In this document: in pieces, positions 1-11,607 of the stretch
Numbering within the stretch: position 1 is the first letter of the stretch
How the letters are laid out: the number at the start of each line of letters is the position of its first letter
Assembly (NCBI GenBank): GCA_963920575.1
Contig: OY986973.1
Coordinates: 22,177,851 to 22,241,850 of the forward strand
DNA: 64,000 nt
Direction: 5' to 3'
Source of the DNA: Narthecium ossifragum
Lineage: Eukaryota > Streptophyta > Magnoliopsida > Dioscoreales > Nartheciaceae
The notes under the pieces: generated by a model
What the model saw: the letters and a program-made list of their open reading frames with translations, nothing else
Databases searched by the model: none
Told to the model about the DNA's origin: nothing
Translations under genes and position numbers: made by a program

Positions 1-42
1 GATGAACAGGTTCCTTTGTGGTACGCATTAAAGCCTAGTTAA
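1..42 (+). CDS. 3' end of an unidentified gene (last 13 codons)
   Basis: Frame 1 is open from the window edge and reads DEQVPLWYALKPS before a TAA at 40-42. The codons look like real coding sequence and the DNA turns AT-rich immediately after the stop, as expected for a 3' UTR. The fragment is too short to assign to a family. The rest of the gene lies to the left of the window. Confidence 0.3.
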   Translation, partial: DEQVPLWYALKPS

Positions 43-702
43 TGCTTCAGCAGGAGGACAGAGAGTGGGAACTCGAGATATTCTAACGAGTTTGTCCAGA
101 TTTGTTTAATATGAGAGTGAACCTAAAAGTCTGGTGTCAAATCTGTTGAACAAAATTATGTTGTTCTCGTTTACAGTAGTAGCTCCTTCCTTTCTTCATT
201 TCAAGGTGCTGTGGTTATTGCATTTCATTCCTGAATGCATCCTGTTGATTGGAATTCCACATTGTTACTACCTAATGTCAAAAAAATTCCGATTGTCAAG
301 TTGTTTCATGCTTCACAGGGTCAACATTGCTACTGCCAAATTTTTTTCAGTTGATCACTTTGTAATTATGTGTGGCGGCTACCACTCATAAGCCCCAATT
401 GGTTCAAAAAATGCAACATTTTCATGCATAGGCAATTGCCCCCGTGCCACCTTCGGAGCAATCGTTTCATCTACAGGAAGACGAGAAAATATGGGATATT
501 TGATCTTTACTGAAATGGCTGATATGCATGAAGCTCTTCTTAGATTCATGATCTATGAATCTATGATGCCTTTCAGATTAGTTGCTTCTTTTGTGCTTTA
601 TCTCAAGAATATTTCTTGTTCTATTTTAGTGGAGCTCCACCTTTGCGCTTGTCCCCGTTTGATTCGGGGTTAGGGTTAAGGGGGTTAGGGGGAATATGGG
701 GT
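43..702. other. Non-coding stretch, probable 3' UTR and intergenic DNA
   Basis: AT-rich DNA without a convincing exon. From about 653 to 702 it becomes G-rich with TTAGGG-like runs, which may be the end of an old MITE into which the MULE at 712 inserted. Confidence 0.4.
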
Positions 703-711
703 TAGAAAAAG

Positions 712-1462
712 GGATTCGGGGGGCCTGCAGTAGCTTATGTTACTGCAGGCTCTGCAGTAGAAGATCTCGGTCATCCATTTCAATCGCACGGCCACGATTT
801 AATTAATGGAACCCATCTTTTTAATAACACCAAAATCAATTGCTCCCATCACCCTTCCACAGTGCCGATGATGGGTTCACCTCCACGGATCGCGTCGGAG
901 ATGGAAGGGATGGAGGGAATACGTCGAGAGGAGATATTAGGAGGTGAGGGCATTGTTTCCGGTGATCTGAGATGAGAGTGACGGGGCTGTGGTTTGCTGA
1001 CAGGTTGGTGATTGTGGGAGGGAAGCGGGGTTGATGATTAATTTTGAATCTGAATTATGTGGAAATCAATGGCTTCTTTTTTCTCACATTTACCGAGCAA
1101 AATCTAATGCTCAAAGTTCATCCCCTATTAAAAGCTCTATGGTTGGGAGGAGGTCTTCGCCGTGTCGACCGGCAAAGACGTCGATTCAACCGGCAAAGAC
1201 ATCGAGCTTTCAGCAACGAGTTCTGACGGAGGACCCATGGAGGAGAGGACTCCATCGCGGCAAGTGGAGACGAAGCTCGATCGTCGCCGTGAGAGAGCGA
1301 GGGAAGGGGACAATGAGGCTGAAATTTAGTGGGTCCCCCTATATTAGAGGAGAAGGGGATGATGAGATGAGATTAAATCGTGACCCTAGATTTATATAAA
1401 CGGCGAGGATCAACTACTGGAGGGCCTGCAGTAGCTTTTGTTACTGTAGGCCCCCCGAATCC
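712..1462. mobile_element. Short non-autonomous Mutator-like element
   Basis: The element is 751 bp. It starts GGATTCGGGGGGCC and ends with the exact inverse GGCCCCCCGAATCC. It is flanked by a perfect 9-bp target duplication TAGAAAAAG at 703-711 and 1463-1471, the length typical of Mutator-like elements. Just inside both ends is a further palindrome, CCTGCAGTA...TACTGCAGG, so each terminus can itself fold. The GC-rich interior (about 1130-1330) is open in more than one frame and may be captured host sequence, but I do not recognise a source gene. There is no transposase, so it would depend on an autonomous MULE. Confidence 0.85.
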
Positions 1463-1471
1463 TAGAAAAAG

Positions 1472-2376
1472 TGGGGTGAGAAGAAGTAGAGAGGAATGTG
1501 ATAGGTGAAATAATAGTAACCCGTAATCATTGTTTTAGTGTTTGGTGAAAAAAATAGGGATAAAGTGGGGTAACCCCCTTGATTCTGTTGTTTGGCAACA
1601 AGGACTAACCCTCTACATTCTGTCCCTTGATTCAATCTTTGGCATATTGTATTGTTGTTGGCAAGCAAGACTGTTTAAAATGATCAATCTTGCTATAGAA
1701 ACATTGTTTGAAGCAGCTATATGTTATTCTTTTCAAAATAATAATAATAATAAATCAGCTATATGGCATTCCATTTTCTCATTATCCCTTGATAGATCAA
1801 ATCTACAATACATTTGTGCTCTAGATAATTGAATGAATTTTGAATATTCAATTTTAAACCTTTCCTGTATGTAGAGCTCCGAAATCCACTAATTTTGTCG
1901 GATTAGGTTCCTTCAACAACCCAATATCCTGCCACCAACCCATCCACTAAGGTCCATTATCCTATTTCACTCGGAAAAGGTTTTAAACTTCACATTTCAC
2001 TCCACATATTTAAATAACCAATCCAAGATTTTGTTTAAAAGAAAAGTTAAAAAATACTTCAGACATTAATCACAGTTTTTGCATCGTATCAAAGTTTACT
2101 AAACTAACTGGTCGCAAAAAACTAATGAGGATATATATATATATATATATATATATAACGGTTATTTAGTGATAGGTTCAAAATTTGATAATGAATCATC
2201 GTATAGTTCACTTAATATTTGTTAAGATGATAGATCCATCTATTAGTAACAGTTTTTGTTAGTTTTAAAATTTTAAGAACAAAAATACCCTTGTGTTATC
2301 AAATGATTGATTGGATCAAATTGACTGAGTCAACTTAGATTGGATTCAATTTTATTTTATTTTATTTTATTTTTGC
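1472..2376. other. AT-rich intergenic DNA with an (AT)n microsatellite
   Basis: No exon is supported. An uninterrupted AT dinucleotide run lies at 2131-2157, a short AAT run near 1737-1752, and a TTTTA run at about 2350-2372 adjoins the tail of the neighbouring LINE relic. Confidence 0.6.
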
Positions 2377-3450
2377 TTAGATGAGCCTGAATGTTATGTA
2401 CTATCTACTAGGGAAGGACACTCCGAGGTCGATCACGAGTTACATGCGCAAGGTGATCGGCCACGGAGTTACACAACCTAGGAATCAAAACAAAGATCAC
2501 TCCTACGAAATTACATGACAGGGCTAACACACCACGGAGCTCTATTTCAAGATCCGGCGGGCAAACTTCGACGCCGTTCAAGTAGTTAATCACATTCCTA
2601 CAATCTGACTACACAAGGACATTGTGCATACCTCTATGACGTGCCTCCAACAAAGTACATTTGACGGCTTGTAGTTTTGCTCCTTCCATGGAGGTGGCCA
2701 GTCTACAATCCATGCATTGCCAAGCTGCATCCCCATCTTTTGTTAATCCAACGATGCCAACCCCAACTCGTGGTTGACCAGCGCACCGGGAGGCATCAAC
2801 TTGAATGATTCCTCCTCTACTCGCCTCTCTATGTGTTGTTCCGGAGTAAATCTCAAAACGATCCAATCATTTGGCTCTCCAAAGCTCCTGAAGTTGCCTT
2901 CTAATTCGCAAGGCCACTGTTTTTGCCGATGCTCATTGATTTTCCCATATTAAGGAGTTTCTCTCCTTCCATATTATCCAAAGGCTATAACCAATGAGAG
3001 ACTTCCTCCATCTTCGATGTCTTGTGTCAAACACGCACATGGCCACTCCATGGACCATCCTTCGTTTGGACGATCATCACGAAGGATCAGATCCCATATC
3101 CTCTCAGTAAAATGACATCCCACAAACAAATGTTGGAGTGATTCCTCCATTAGATTGCATCTTGGACAATCTCGGTCAGAGTAGCCATTGTAGCGGCATA
3201 ACAGGTCGCAAGTAGGGAGTCTTTTGTGAAACAACTTCCAAAGAAATTGTCTGATTCTGGGACCAACATGAGCTCCCCTGATTCCATGCCACATCGGATA
3301 CTATCATTCCATAATACATTTCCTGTATTGAAAGCTAAGTATAAATTGATGTCGATGTTATTGCTCTAGATTTATTAAAAGCCCAGCGAATGTCATCTTA
3401 AGTTGATCTTTGAAGAATTCCAACCTCAAGGATTTTGGGAATCATAGATT
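2377..3450 (-). mobile_element. LINE retrotransposon relic (zf-RVT and RNase H end)
   Basis: The minus strand reads a zf-RVT-like segment at about 3294-2974: FLWKLFHKRLPTCDLL, then CPRCN, then ESLQHLFVGC. In other frames there follows an RNase H-like segment (IIQVDASR near 2800, then a closing CNSVADHLAHV near 2450). Frames shift between segments and stops interrupt, so it is a dead 3' fragment. The (TAAAA)n run at 2350-2376 fits a degenerate poly-A tail, which puts the 3' end on the left. The 5' end is lost and the right boundary is approximate. Confidence 0.7.
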
Positions 3451-3561
3451 CATGGAAGTGCAAAGAAAGCTTCGCAATATCCCGGTGATGTAAGGGCGGA
3501 TCCGGCAAGGGCAGCGTCGGATTTGAGGGAGAAGGGAACGTCGATGAAGATCCGATGACAT

Positions 3562-3641
3562 GGAAGGCTTGGCAGGATCACGAAGCGCCGGTGTGTAATA
3601 GGGAAGGCTTGGCAGGGTCAGGAAGCGCCGGTGCGTAATAG
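3562..3641. repeat. Direct tandem duplication, 40-bp unit
   Basis: Two adjacent 40-bp copies with a few substitutions, each containing GGAAGGCTTGGCAGG and GAAGCGCCGG. The sequence is GC-rich and non-coding. Just to its right (3660-3725) is a GGTTCGGTTCGG-type stretch that resembles the end of a MITE. Confidence 0.75.
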
Positions 3642-3739
3642 GGAAGGGCTAGTGGGTAGGGGTGAGCAAAATGGAACCGAACTCTTAGAACCGAACCGAG
3701 CTGAATAATTCGGTTCGGTTCGGGTTTTTTTTTTGTAAA

Positions 3740-6135
3740 AAAATTTGAAAAATTCTAGATTAAAATATAGTTAATTATCAATAACACCAGTTTAACAAAA
3801 ATTATCATAAAAAACCCCATTAGCTTAGTTTTTAAGATGAAAACCCCATTTGGTGATCATCCTAATTAGTTATTAATGTTAGATGACAAAAATACCCTTA
3901 TATGATCTATCAAAAGATTGATTGATTCGATCCGACGGTCGAGGTTCGCTGACGAGGAAAGCTCTTCGGAGCTGGAGACTGGTGCATTTGCCTTCATTGA
4001 GGTCTCAGGAGTTGATCCACCGGGTTCGATCGTGGAATAGGGCTCTGAGATGCCCGGATTCGAAGGAGGTCGCACGGTGGTTTTTGGGTGGAGTTGATCG
4101 GCGACGGAGGAGGCGTTTGCGAGAGTGGAGAAGGTCAGAAGTGTGTAGAGGAGAAGATTTAGGTGAGCTTAGAGGTGGTTTGGAGGTGTTGATGTGGTTG
4201 GAGTGGGGGGTGATGGAAGATGGTGGGCGGTGGGTTGATGTTGGCATAGAGGTGAATGAGTTCGAGAATGGAGTGGGGGAGATGATATGAGTAGTTTTTG
4301 GGTGATTTTAAGGTTTTCGGTGGCGGGAGAGCTGCGGACGGCTAGATGGCCGGAGCGGCTCTAGGTCGAGCCGATCAAAGCCGCAAACAAGCTGGGACGA
4401 TGAAGTTCCAGCTTACGGGTGAGCCGAGCCGAGCCGTCCTAGGAAGAGAGAGAAATCAAGGGGGAAATCGGGAATATTAGAGAAAAAAATCCAAAAAATA
4501 TTTTAAAAACTGTGGAAAATTAGGAAAAAGTGACAAAAAATATGGGAATAAAATATGATTTTTGAAAGTTGAAAATGAATTCAGAAAGATGAAAATGAAT
4601 TCAGAAAGATGAAAATGATTTGTGAAAGATGAAAATGAATTCAGAAAATTGAAAATGAATTCAGAAAAATGAAAATGAATTCAGAAAGATGAAAATGTTT
4701 TCAGAAAGATGAAAATGATTTTTGAAAGATGAAAATGCATTTAAAAAAATGAAAATGAATTCAGAAAGATGAAAATGAATTCAGGAAGATGAAAATGATT
4801 TCAGAAAGATGAAAATGATTTCAGAAAGATGAAAATGATTTTTGAAAGATGTAAATGCATTTAAAAAGATGAAAATGAATTCAGAAAGATGAAAATGAAT
4901 TTAGAAAAATGAAAATGAATTTAAAAAGATGAAAATGAATCCATAAAGATGAAAATAAATTTTGAAAGATGAAAATATAGTTACAAATATGAAAAAGCAT
5001 TTTTGTCTAAGTTTTATGTATAATTTTGATGCATAAATTGTATTTTGATCAAAAAATTTCATCGCTCTGGCTTTCGACTCGGATCTGGGTTCAAGTCTGG
5101 ATTGTTGGATCTGGGTCTGATTGGATTAAGCTGTGACTGAGCTTAATGAGCTGGATCAAGGCTTGGATCAATGAGGACTGGATCAATCCGGTCCAGACTC
5201 AATCGAATCATATGGGAACCGGGGTCGGGGCCCAAGTGACTCTGCACGGTTGAACCAGCTCACAAGAGGTTGGTTGATCGGGGAAGACAACCCCAAGCGA
5301 CGACGGCTGGATCTGACCGGCAAACAGTGGCGGAAGGGTCGCGAGGCGGTGGGGATGCCGGATTGGGGATCGAATGTCGATTTGGACGTCGGAGACAGTG
5401 GTGTTGGGAGGTGGTGGCGCCGGATCTGAGGGGAGAAAGTGCTCATGTGAGGGGTTCTGCCAACAAGGAGAGGCGCGGAGGGAGTGGACGACGTCGGATG
5501 AGGTCGTGGCGGTGTCAGAGAGGAGCTGGGGAGTGAAGGGGACGATGAGAGATGACGTTGTTGGGTGGTGGCGGCGGCAGATCCGGGAGGGGAGAAAGAA
5601 CTCGGATGGCGATGGATCTCGTGGCCGAGGTCGGGTGGGCTTGGGGAGCGGTGTCGGGCGTCTTTGGACGGAGCAGAGCCATCGGGAGTCGTTGGATATG
5701 GGGTGAAGGGAGAAGATGGAGGACGCGGTGAGGCCAGAGCCGGCGGTTCTCGGCGATGGCGGCGTCGGGTTGTAGTAAGGGACGACACTGGGCGTTGGAT
5801 ATCTTCGGAAGGACGCGGGGGAACAGCGGGGTACGGTGCTCGGATTCGAGGTTGGGAGGGTTGCCGCATGGGAGATCGCTGGGAAGGAGGTGGTCGCTGG
5901 GGTGGGTAGCCGGCGGAGAAAGTGAGGGTTGCCAGAGGAGAGAGGAGAGAGGAGAGAGAAAATGCTGGAAAAAATAAAACAAGATTACTATTGTCATTTT
6001 GAGGTGTTTTTGGGTTATTCATATGAAAACAGTGAAGATGGGGTTTTTAGCAAGATGTATGGGGCTATGGACAATAAGGGGGCTAGATGTGGGGCCATGA
6101 CCTAATACACCAAATGGGATTTTTGTCTTTTTTTT
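3740..6135. mobile_element. Non-autonomous relative of the Kaonashi-type MULE
   Basis: The left end (about 3768-3870) matches the inverse of the right end of the large MULE at 38.4-38.57 kb; both carry ATAGTTAATT followed by a series of AAAACCCCAT blocks. The right end (about 6020-6130) matches the inverse of the large element's left end near 28.7 kb (GTATTAGG, then GCTAAAAACCCC-like blocks). The interior has the same GATGAAAATG minisatellite (4556-4995) and a GC-rich part (about 5180-5960) open in several frames with low-complexity translations. No transposase or protease coding remains. Exact ends and a target duplication could not be fixed. The right end lies about 180 bp upstream of the first TATA box of the TFIIA-gamma gene. 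Confidence 0.65.
4556..4995. repeat. Minisatellite, about 20-bp unit (GATGAAAATGAATTCAGAAA)
   Basis: About 20 consecutive units of roughly 20 bp, most containing GATGAAAATG followed by a variable AATTCAGAAA or ATTTTTGAAA tail. It is the reverse complement of the CATTTTCATCTTT repeat that fills the introns of the MULE at 28.7-38.6 kb, which ties the two elements together. Confidence 0.9.
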
Positions 6136-6312
6136 CTTAGGGAGAATGACCGTATGGATCCTACTATTTATTGGCGTGAATGTTGCTGACCGCCGACTAG
6201 AATACCACAACAAAATCGGGTACGGATCCATGGTGGATCTATCCGGAACCCGACCCGTTAATTCCCGTGAGGTCCATTTTTATCTGCGAGATATATATAT
6301 AGGCATCTCCGA

Positions 6313-6319
6313 TATAAAA
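6313..6319 (+). promoter_or_regulatory. TATA box candidate of the TFIIA-gamma gene
   Basis: TATAAAA at 6313-6319, with a second TATAAAA at 6366-6372. Both precede a CT- and GA-rich leader (6380-6540) of the kind found at plant transcription starts. Which one is used cannot be read from sequence alone. Confidence 0.45.
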
Positions 6320-6379
6320 TCTCTCGCCAACTCCCCGTCTTTCGAACCCAATCACCAACCCCTCATATAAAAGAGCGAA

Positions 6380-8780
6380 GAAGAGAAAGAGGGTGAGATC
6401 TTTCTCCATATATAGAGAAAGAGGTCTTTAAATTCTTCTTTCGTAGCATCGAATCTTGGTTGGAGATTACTTCATCCCTTCTCCGGACGAATCGAAAGAC
6501 TCCCGAAACCCTAGGTTCTGTTGCTTCTTTGGATCTCCTCCCTACTTCATCCCTTCTCTGTATTTGATGCTGTTATTGCGAGATTCTTTGCTTTTTTCCG
6601 TTTGGTTTGTGGCCAATTTACATGCATATGAGGTTTCGATGTGTTGTTATGTTAGGTGATTTCAGTTGAATGCGAGTAACTTGTTGTAACTTTGATTTGC
6701 TTCAACCTGGAGCTCGTTTCGTTGTTTGGATGAGTGATGCCGCAAAGCGATTTGCGGGGTTCTTCTGATGTTGAAGATCTTCATCGCTGGTTTCTTGGTA
6801 TTGGTCCTTTGGTTACCAACGTTACGTTTAGAAGGTTTTTGATTGTTGATTGGAAATGACTGTTCTTTAGTATTGTGGCTCTTTTAAGTCTATGATACTT
6901 GTCTTTCCTTGTGAAGGTCGTTTCCGGGGAACTGATAGTTACTTGTGTAGGTGGTTGGTTTTGGTTGTGACTTTGGTACCCGAGAGTTGGACTTGCATGG
7001 GTTTGTAGTTACTCATAGGGATAGCATTTTAGGATGTTAGGGCTGCCTTTATATTTTTGGTGGTTCAGATTTCCTTTGACTTCTCTCTTTTTTGGTCAAT
7101 TAGTATATTTGGTACTTGGGAAGCAATACATGGTCTTATCAGCGAGCTAGCCTTGTAATTGTTTGCTTGCAAGCATTTTGCTATTGCCATTGATATTGAC
7201 ACCAAGTGAATGGGCATACTGTGGATTTGTCAATCACTATGGAGGGAACGTGAGTTTTGGGGTCCATTTGTAGAGGGTATTGAATTCTCTTTCTACCACC
7301 AAGTTAGATTGTTGCTGAGGGTAAAACCTGCAGCCTGCAATTCTGTGAAAGGAAAAATAATAAGCTACAAAAGAAATTGTTGTCTGCCTTAGTACTTCTC
7401 ATTGTGAGGGAAGTATGTTAGATATGTCATGATGATTACCATAGTAGATTTTGTTTTATTGTCAAACTCGGCAACCTAATTCAGCAGATGTTCGTAGAAA
7501 TATTGTGGTCTTGCTTTATTAGTTGTTTATCATCCTTGTGAGATCTAGACTAGGTGGCACAAGTGCCACAATTATAGGTGGGTGCATAGCGTGGGAATTT
7601 AATTGTCCTCTCTTTTAGGGTATCAACTTTGGGGAGCTTGAAAGTAAAGGAGTCAATAAGTCTAAATTTATGTGCTTTCCCATTCCTCTTGATCTTTTCT
7701 ATAGGATTAGGGACTACAATAGTAGGCGCTCTTTTTTAGTTTCATACTGAGAACTCTATTTGGCACTAACAGAAATGTCTGTAGAGGAAGAGACTGTAGA
7801 AGCTTTATTCTGATCTCCCTGCACCTCAAGTCTCAAATTAATTTCTTTCCTCCACACATGAGTTATTTCTTTTCTTAATTCTTGTTTGATTCCTTCTCAG
7901 GGGTTTTCAAGTATATTTGTAATATGAGTGCGATAATAATGCACTATGGTGCCAATAAGACTGTGAGGTCTGGGAATCTCCAATCCATAGACTCATGACA
8001 TTGGTTTGGCCTCCTGTTTAACTTTGATGTTTTAGAGTTGTTCCTGCTAGGGTTTCTGGCTTAGCACTTATCTGATATGCTGGCTAGTAAGCTGCTAATG
8101 TCTTTGTATTGCTCCATCTATTTCGAGTGCGAATTTGTGGGCCCATCTATTTTATTTTTTACTTTTCTGCATCTTCTGTGTCTTTTGTGGTTGAGCAATA
8201 ATAAAGTTAAGATGACTTTCCTTGAATGCAATCACTTTTTGTGGTTATAAACTCGCGTTCTGGGATCCCTATTGAACTGCGAGAATGTAGTCTACTTTCT
8301 AGCTGGATTACTTTGAGCTGCCTACACATGAAATCTGACTCGTGATCTGCAACGAAATGGAAATGCAGTTCCTGACGTTATGCTTTGTGGGTTTAGATTC
8401 TTTAGAAATTGAATGGATGCTGTTATCCAAATTATTAAGAAAAATGCAAAGTTAACCCTGAAATAGTGAAGAGAACACATGAAATATGCTGATCATAAGA
8501 TGATTTACGTTAACTGGGCTCTTTGATTTAGCAGCATAACTCCAGGTATAATCATAATAAAACTATTTGTTTAGGAAGATGTATTTCAAAAGTTCTTACA
8601 ACATCAGGTGCTCTATTGTTCTATTCTCTGTATTGGAGCTGTATGCCTTCTGATGGATAAAGAAAATGAATATTCTATTCTGATATTGGTATTTTTCTGT
8701 GCAAAGTATTTTGAATTGTGTTTGCTGTCTGACCAATTTACTTGTGGTTCTGATATTTGTTGATGGAATTGTATCTAGAG
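6380..8780 (+). other. Leader region of TFIIA-gamma: 5' UTR and probable long leader intron
   Basis: The first ~150 bp are pyrimidine/purine-rich leader. From about 6550 the sequence is T-rich and intron-like for 2.2 kb, with no coding exon before the ATG at 8781. An acceptor-like TATCTAG precedes the ATG by two bases. The donor is not certain. Long leader introns are common in constitutive plant genes. Confidence 0.5.
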
Positions 8781-11607
8781 ATGGCTACATTTGAGTTGTA
8801 TCGGAGGTCTACAATTGGCATGTGCTTGACGGAAACCTTGGATGAGATGGTCTCCAACGGGACACTCAGTCCAGAGCTTGCCATTCAAGTCCTTGTGCAA
8901 TTTGATAAGGTTTTTTGTTCCTTCTTCCATTGCATGATAGTCTCAATGTGATGAGTACTAACTGTCCCATCATTTTCCCTTCTAGTCGATGACAGAAGCT
9001 CTGGAAACACAAGTGAAAAGCAAGGTTTCTATCAAGGTAAATATTATTGGCTGTGCTTGTGCTTCCATATGCATATGATCTCCTCATATTGGACGCACAT
9101 GTGCTGCATATAACCTTGTTCATATATCGAGTTGTGGTCCTACATCGCACATTTTAAGAAGTTGCTATTTATTTTAATCCTCTTAAAATATATGGTATCC
9201 AGCTATTTCCTAAAATAAATGGTATCCAAATATCATCTGGAGCTGATATTTGGGAACATTGATTCATGGTTCTCATGTAGCTATTGCCAACCTCTTTATT
9301 TTTTATGTAGACTTAGTTGATGCTTTTTCCTATTGATGTATTTTTTTCAGCTCTTCGTCTAATGAGTGGTCATTTTGAAGGTATTTTGCTTGCATGATAT
9401 AGCCTATTTGCTTTAGGTGAATCTACGTAAAGGAAAATAGGGAAAATGGGTGAGGTTTCCAGAAAAGGTGACGTCACTCCCTAGCGAATGTTTTGCCGTC
9501 TAGGACCCACATTTTCCCTTTTGCACTTTAGGACCTCTGCCTGGATTCTTTGCAGGTTAGGACCCCTGCCTTTTTTTGGGACGCAAACACCCCCTGGCTT
9601 AGATGCCCTGATATCCATGTCACATGACGCAGCATGGGTCGTCGATTAGAAAATGCCAACCACCTAGTGCATTAAATGCTTAATTCTCTAAGTGGTTGGC
9701 ATTTTTTAATAAACAACCCATGACAGGTAATGTGGCATGGGTATCATGGCATGTGAGCCGGAGGGGTAATCACGTTAAAAAATAAGACGGGATCCTAAAG
9801 CGCAGAAGGCAGATAGGGTGTCTGAAACAGCAAAAAAATCCTCCCAAGCCTCAGAATGAAGTTAAGTGGGTGGAAGTTGACGTGGACTTTGATATCATCC
9901 AGTTGTATTCGTTTTTGTGTTTCAAATTTTTATTAGTAGTAGTTTCGGCTTGTTTAAAATACACGTTCGAATTATAGCTTAGAATAGTTAAATCTATGCA
10001 AATTCTTATGTTGATGGGTATATCATTTGTCTGATAAATGACCAATAGCATCTGCGGTAGTTGGTTGAAAAAAGCTTTAGAATTTTTTAATACTAACCAG
10101 ATTTTTTCTTCAATTATATGCAGCATCTCCTTTTAATTTATATAATATAATTGTAACATAATTTGTGTATCTTAAGCTGTTTTTATAAGCCATAAGAATA
10201 GGGACTTATGCCAGAACACATTGCTTCTGTTGAGACTCTACGCCATAATTTTGAGCTTTCTGTATGAGTTGGACATTTCTTGGATAGCTCTCAAATGTCC
10301 TTGTGATATGATATCTCAGAGTAGTGCATTGTCCTATGGGTGCTTGGTTAGTTTAGTGTTGCAAAAGAGCTATGGGAAGTATCTACAGGTGTATATGATA
10401 GTTTGCATTCTGGCATTCATATTCTGAAATGTCTACCTGTGTAGAAGTTTCACCATTGAATGTATTATTAATCTGAAGCTGGTAAGTTGTGGTCAGGGGA
10501 AGTCAACTTGTGGTTGCTTGCAAACGATGAGGGTAGAAGGTTACAGTATGTGGCAACAATAGCTATTAGGTTAGCCCTGCGAATGCTGGCTGAAACTTAT
10601 CACACCAGCAAAATTTTTGCTTGAGACAAATCCCTAGGTCCTGAATTCTAATAAACACTTTTATGCTTTAACTAATCTTTGGAAGAATGTTAACCACTTA
10701 TACACATTATAGAGCCTATAAGGAATTAAGTAGATGCTTTCGACTGGAGTCAGCAGATATAAGTCATGTAAGGGTTGTTCATAATTTCATAGAAGGCAAT
10801 CCCCCCCCCTCCATAACTACTCGAAGAGGCAAAACTTAAATGATGCTCCTAACTTGTCTATCCGTATTGTCAACATCCTGCAGTTGTTTGTGTGCATGGT
10901 AAGTGCTTTATGGGGCTTTAGCTAGGAAATGAGCTATTATAGTTCCCAATTAATAATTAGATCAGGAGAGTTCTAAGAATCCAAAATACAGGAGAGTGGC
11001 CAAGAGGGATAGTGGAACTTTGGCCTTTTATTTTCATGTAGTTATAGTCCATGACATCAGGTCATGAGAATCTCATGGATTAAAAGTTTGGAAGAACTTC
11101 TTTTCCAGCTAGAAATATGTAGTGTGGAAATTGATGATTGCTGCTTTAAGCCATCCTTCCTTTGTATGATTTTCACCTTGGCTACTATAGAGAGCGTTAG
11201 TATGAGCAGTTGCTTTATGCTACAGTTGTACATCCATAATTTTATAATAAATTCAGCTGTAGAAAGACAATTTCTTCTTGTAGAAGATGAAATATGTTCT
11301 TCCCATGTTTTGCCTCTATTATATAGGAGTCCAGATGACAAATAGTGCATATCATTTTGTTTTGTGTGTTTCAGATGGGTTATTTTTTTCTGCTTGATTA
11401 GTTGGAGAAATGGGAAGCATTTGACTGCCAAAATTGTGTACTGAATTGATTTCCTATATTGTACAGGGACACCTGCATACCTACAGGTTCTGTGACAATG
11501 TATGGACTTTCATCTTACAGGATGCAGAATTCAAGAACGAGGAGTGTATGGAAACTGTTAGTAGATTGAAGATCGTGGCTTGTGACTCCAAGTTGCTTAC
11601 ACAATGA
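8781..11607 (+). CDS. TFIIA-S: Transcription initiation factor IIA gamma (small) subunit
   Basis: Three coding exons with canonical GT-AG borders, all phase 0: 8781-8909 (43 codons), 8986-9036 (17) and 11467-11607 (46 plus TGA). They join to 106 aa, the normal length of plant TFIIA-gamma. The protein starts MATFELYRRSTIGMCLTETL, has the conserved SMTEALETQVKSKVSIK helix encoded by exon 2, and the GHLHTYRFCDNVWTF beta-barrel segment near the start of exon 3; it ends KIVACDSKLLTQ. TFIIA-gamma pairs with TFIIA-alpha/beta and stabilises TBP on the TATA box in the nucleus. Residue 39 is valine, the form found in susceptible rice (the recessive xa5 resistance allele has V39E). Intron 2 is 2.4 kb and holds a foldback element. 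The gene appears intact. Confidence 0.95.
9455..9850. repeat. Foldback MITE-like element inside TFIIA-gamma intron 2
   Basis: An imperfect inverted repeat centred near 9690. The inner arms are AAAATGCCAACCAC and GTGGTTGGCATTTT. The outer arms share GCNCTTTAGGA, CCNTGATANCCATG and related blocks at the same distances from the centre, giving arms of about 190 bp. There is no coding capacity. The superfamily is not clear. Confidence 0.65.

Noticed and set aside
134..673. Short + strand frames at 134-391 and 491-673 as genes
   Set aside because: No family resemblance, no splice or start context, AT-rich codon make-up; likely 3' UTR and intergenic.
656..702. Interstitial telomere tract
   Set aside because: Only a few imperfect TTAGGG units without the plant TTTAGGG spacing; more likely part of a G-rich element end.
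653..1611. hAT-like MITE surrounding the MULE at 712-1462
   Set aside because: CCCCGTTTGATTCGGGG-like and GGGGTAACCCCCTTGATTC-like ends hint at it, but the inverse match is weak and no target duplication was found.
5183..6022. 279-aa Pro/Ser/Arg-rich minus-strand frame as a gene
   Set aside because: GC-rich low-complexity DNA is open in several frames on both strands, inside a non-autonomous MULE, with no domain and no splice support.
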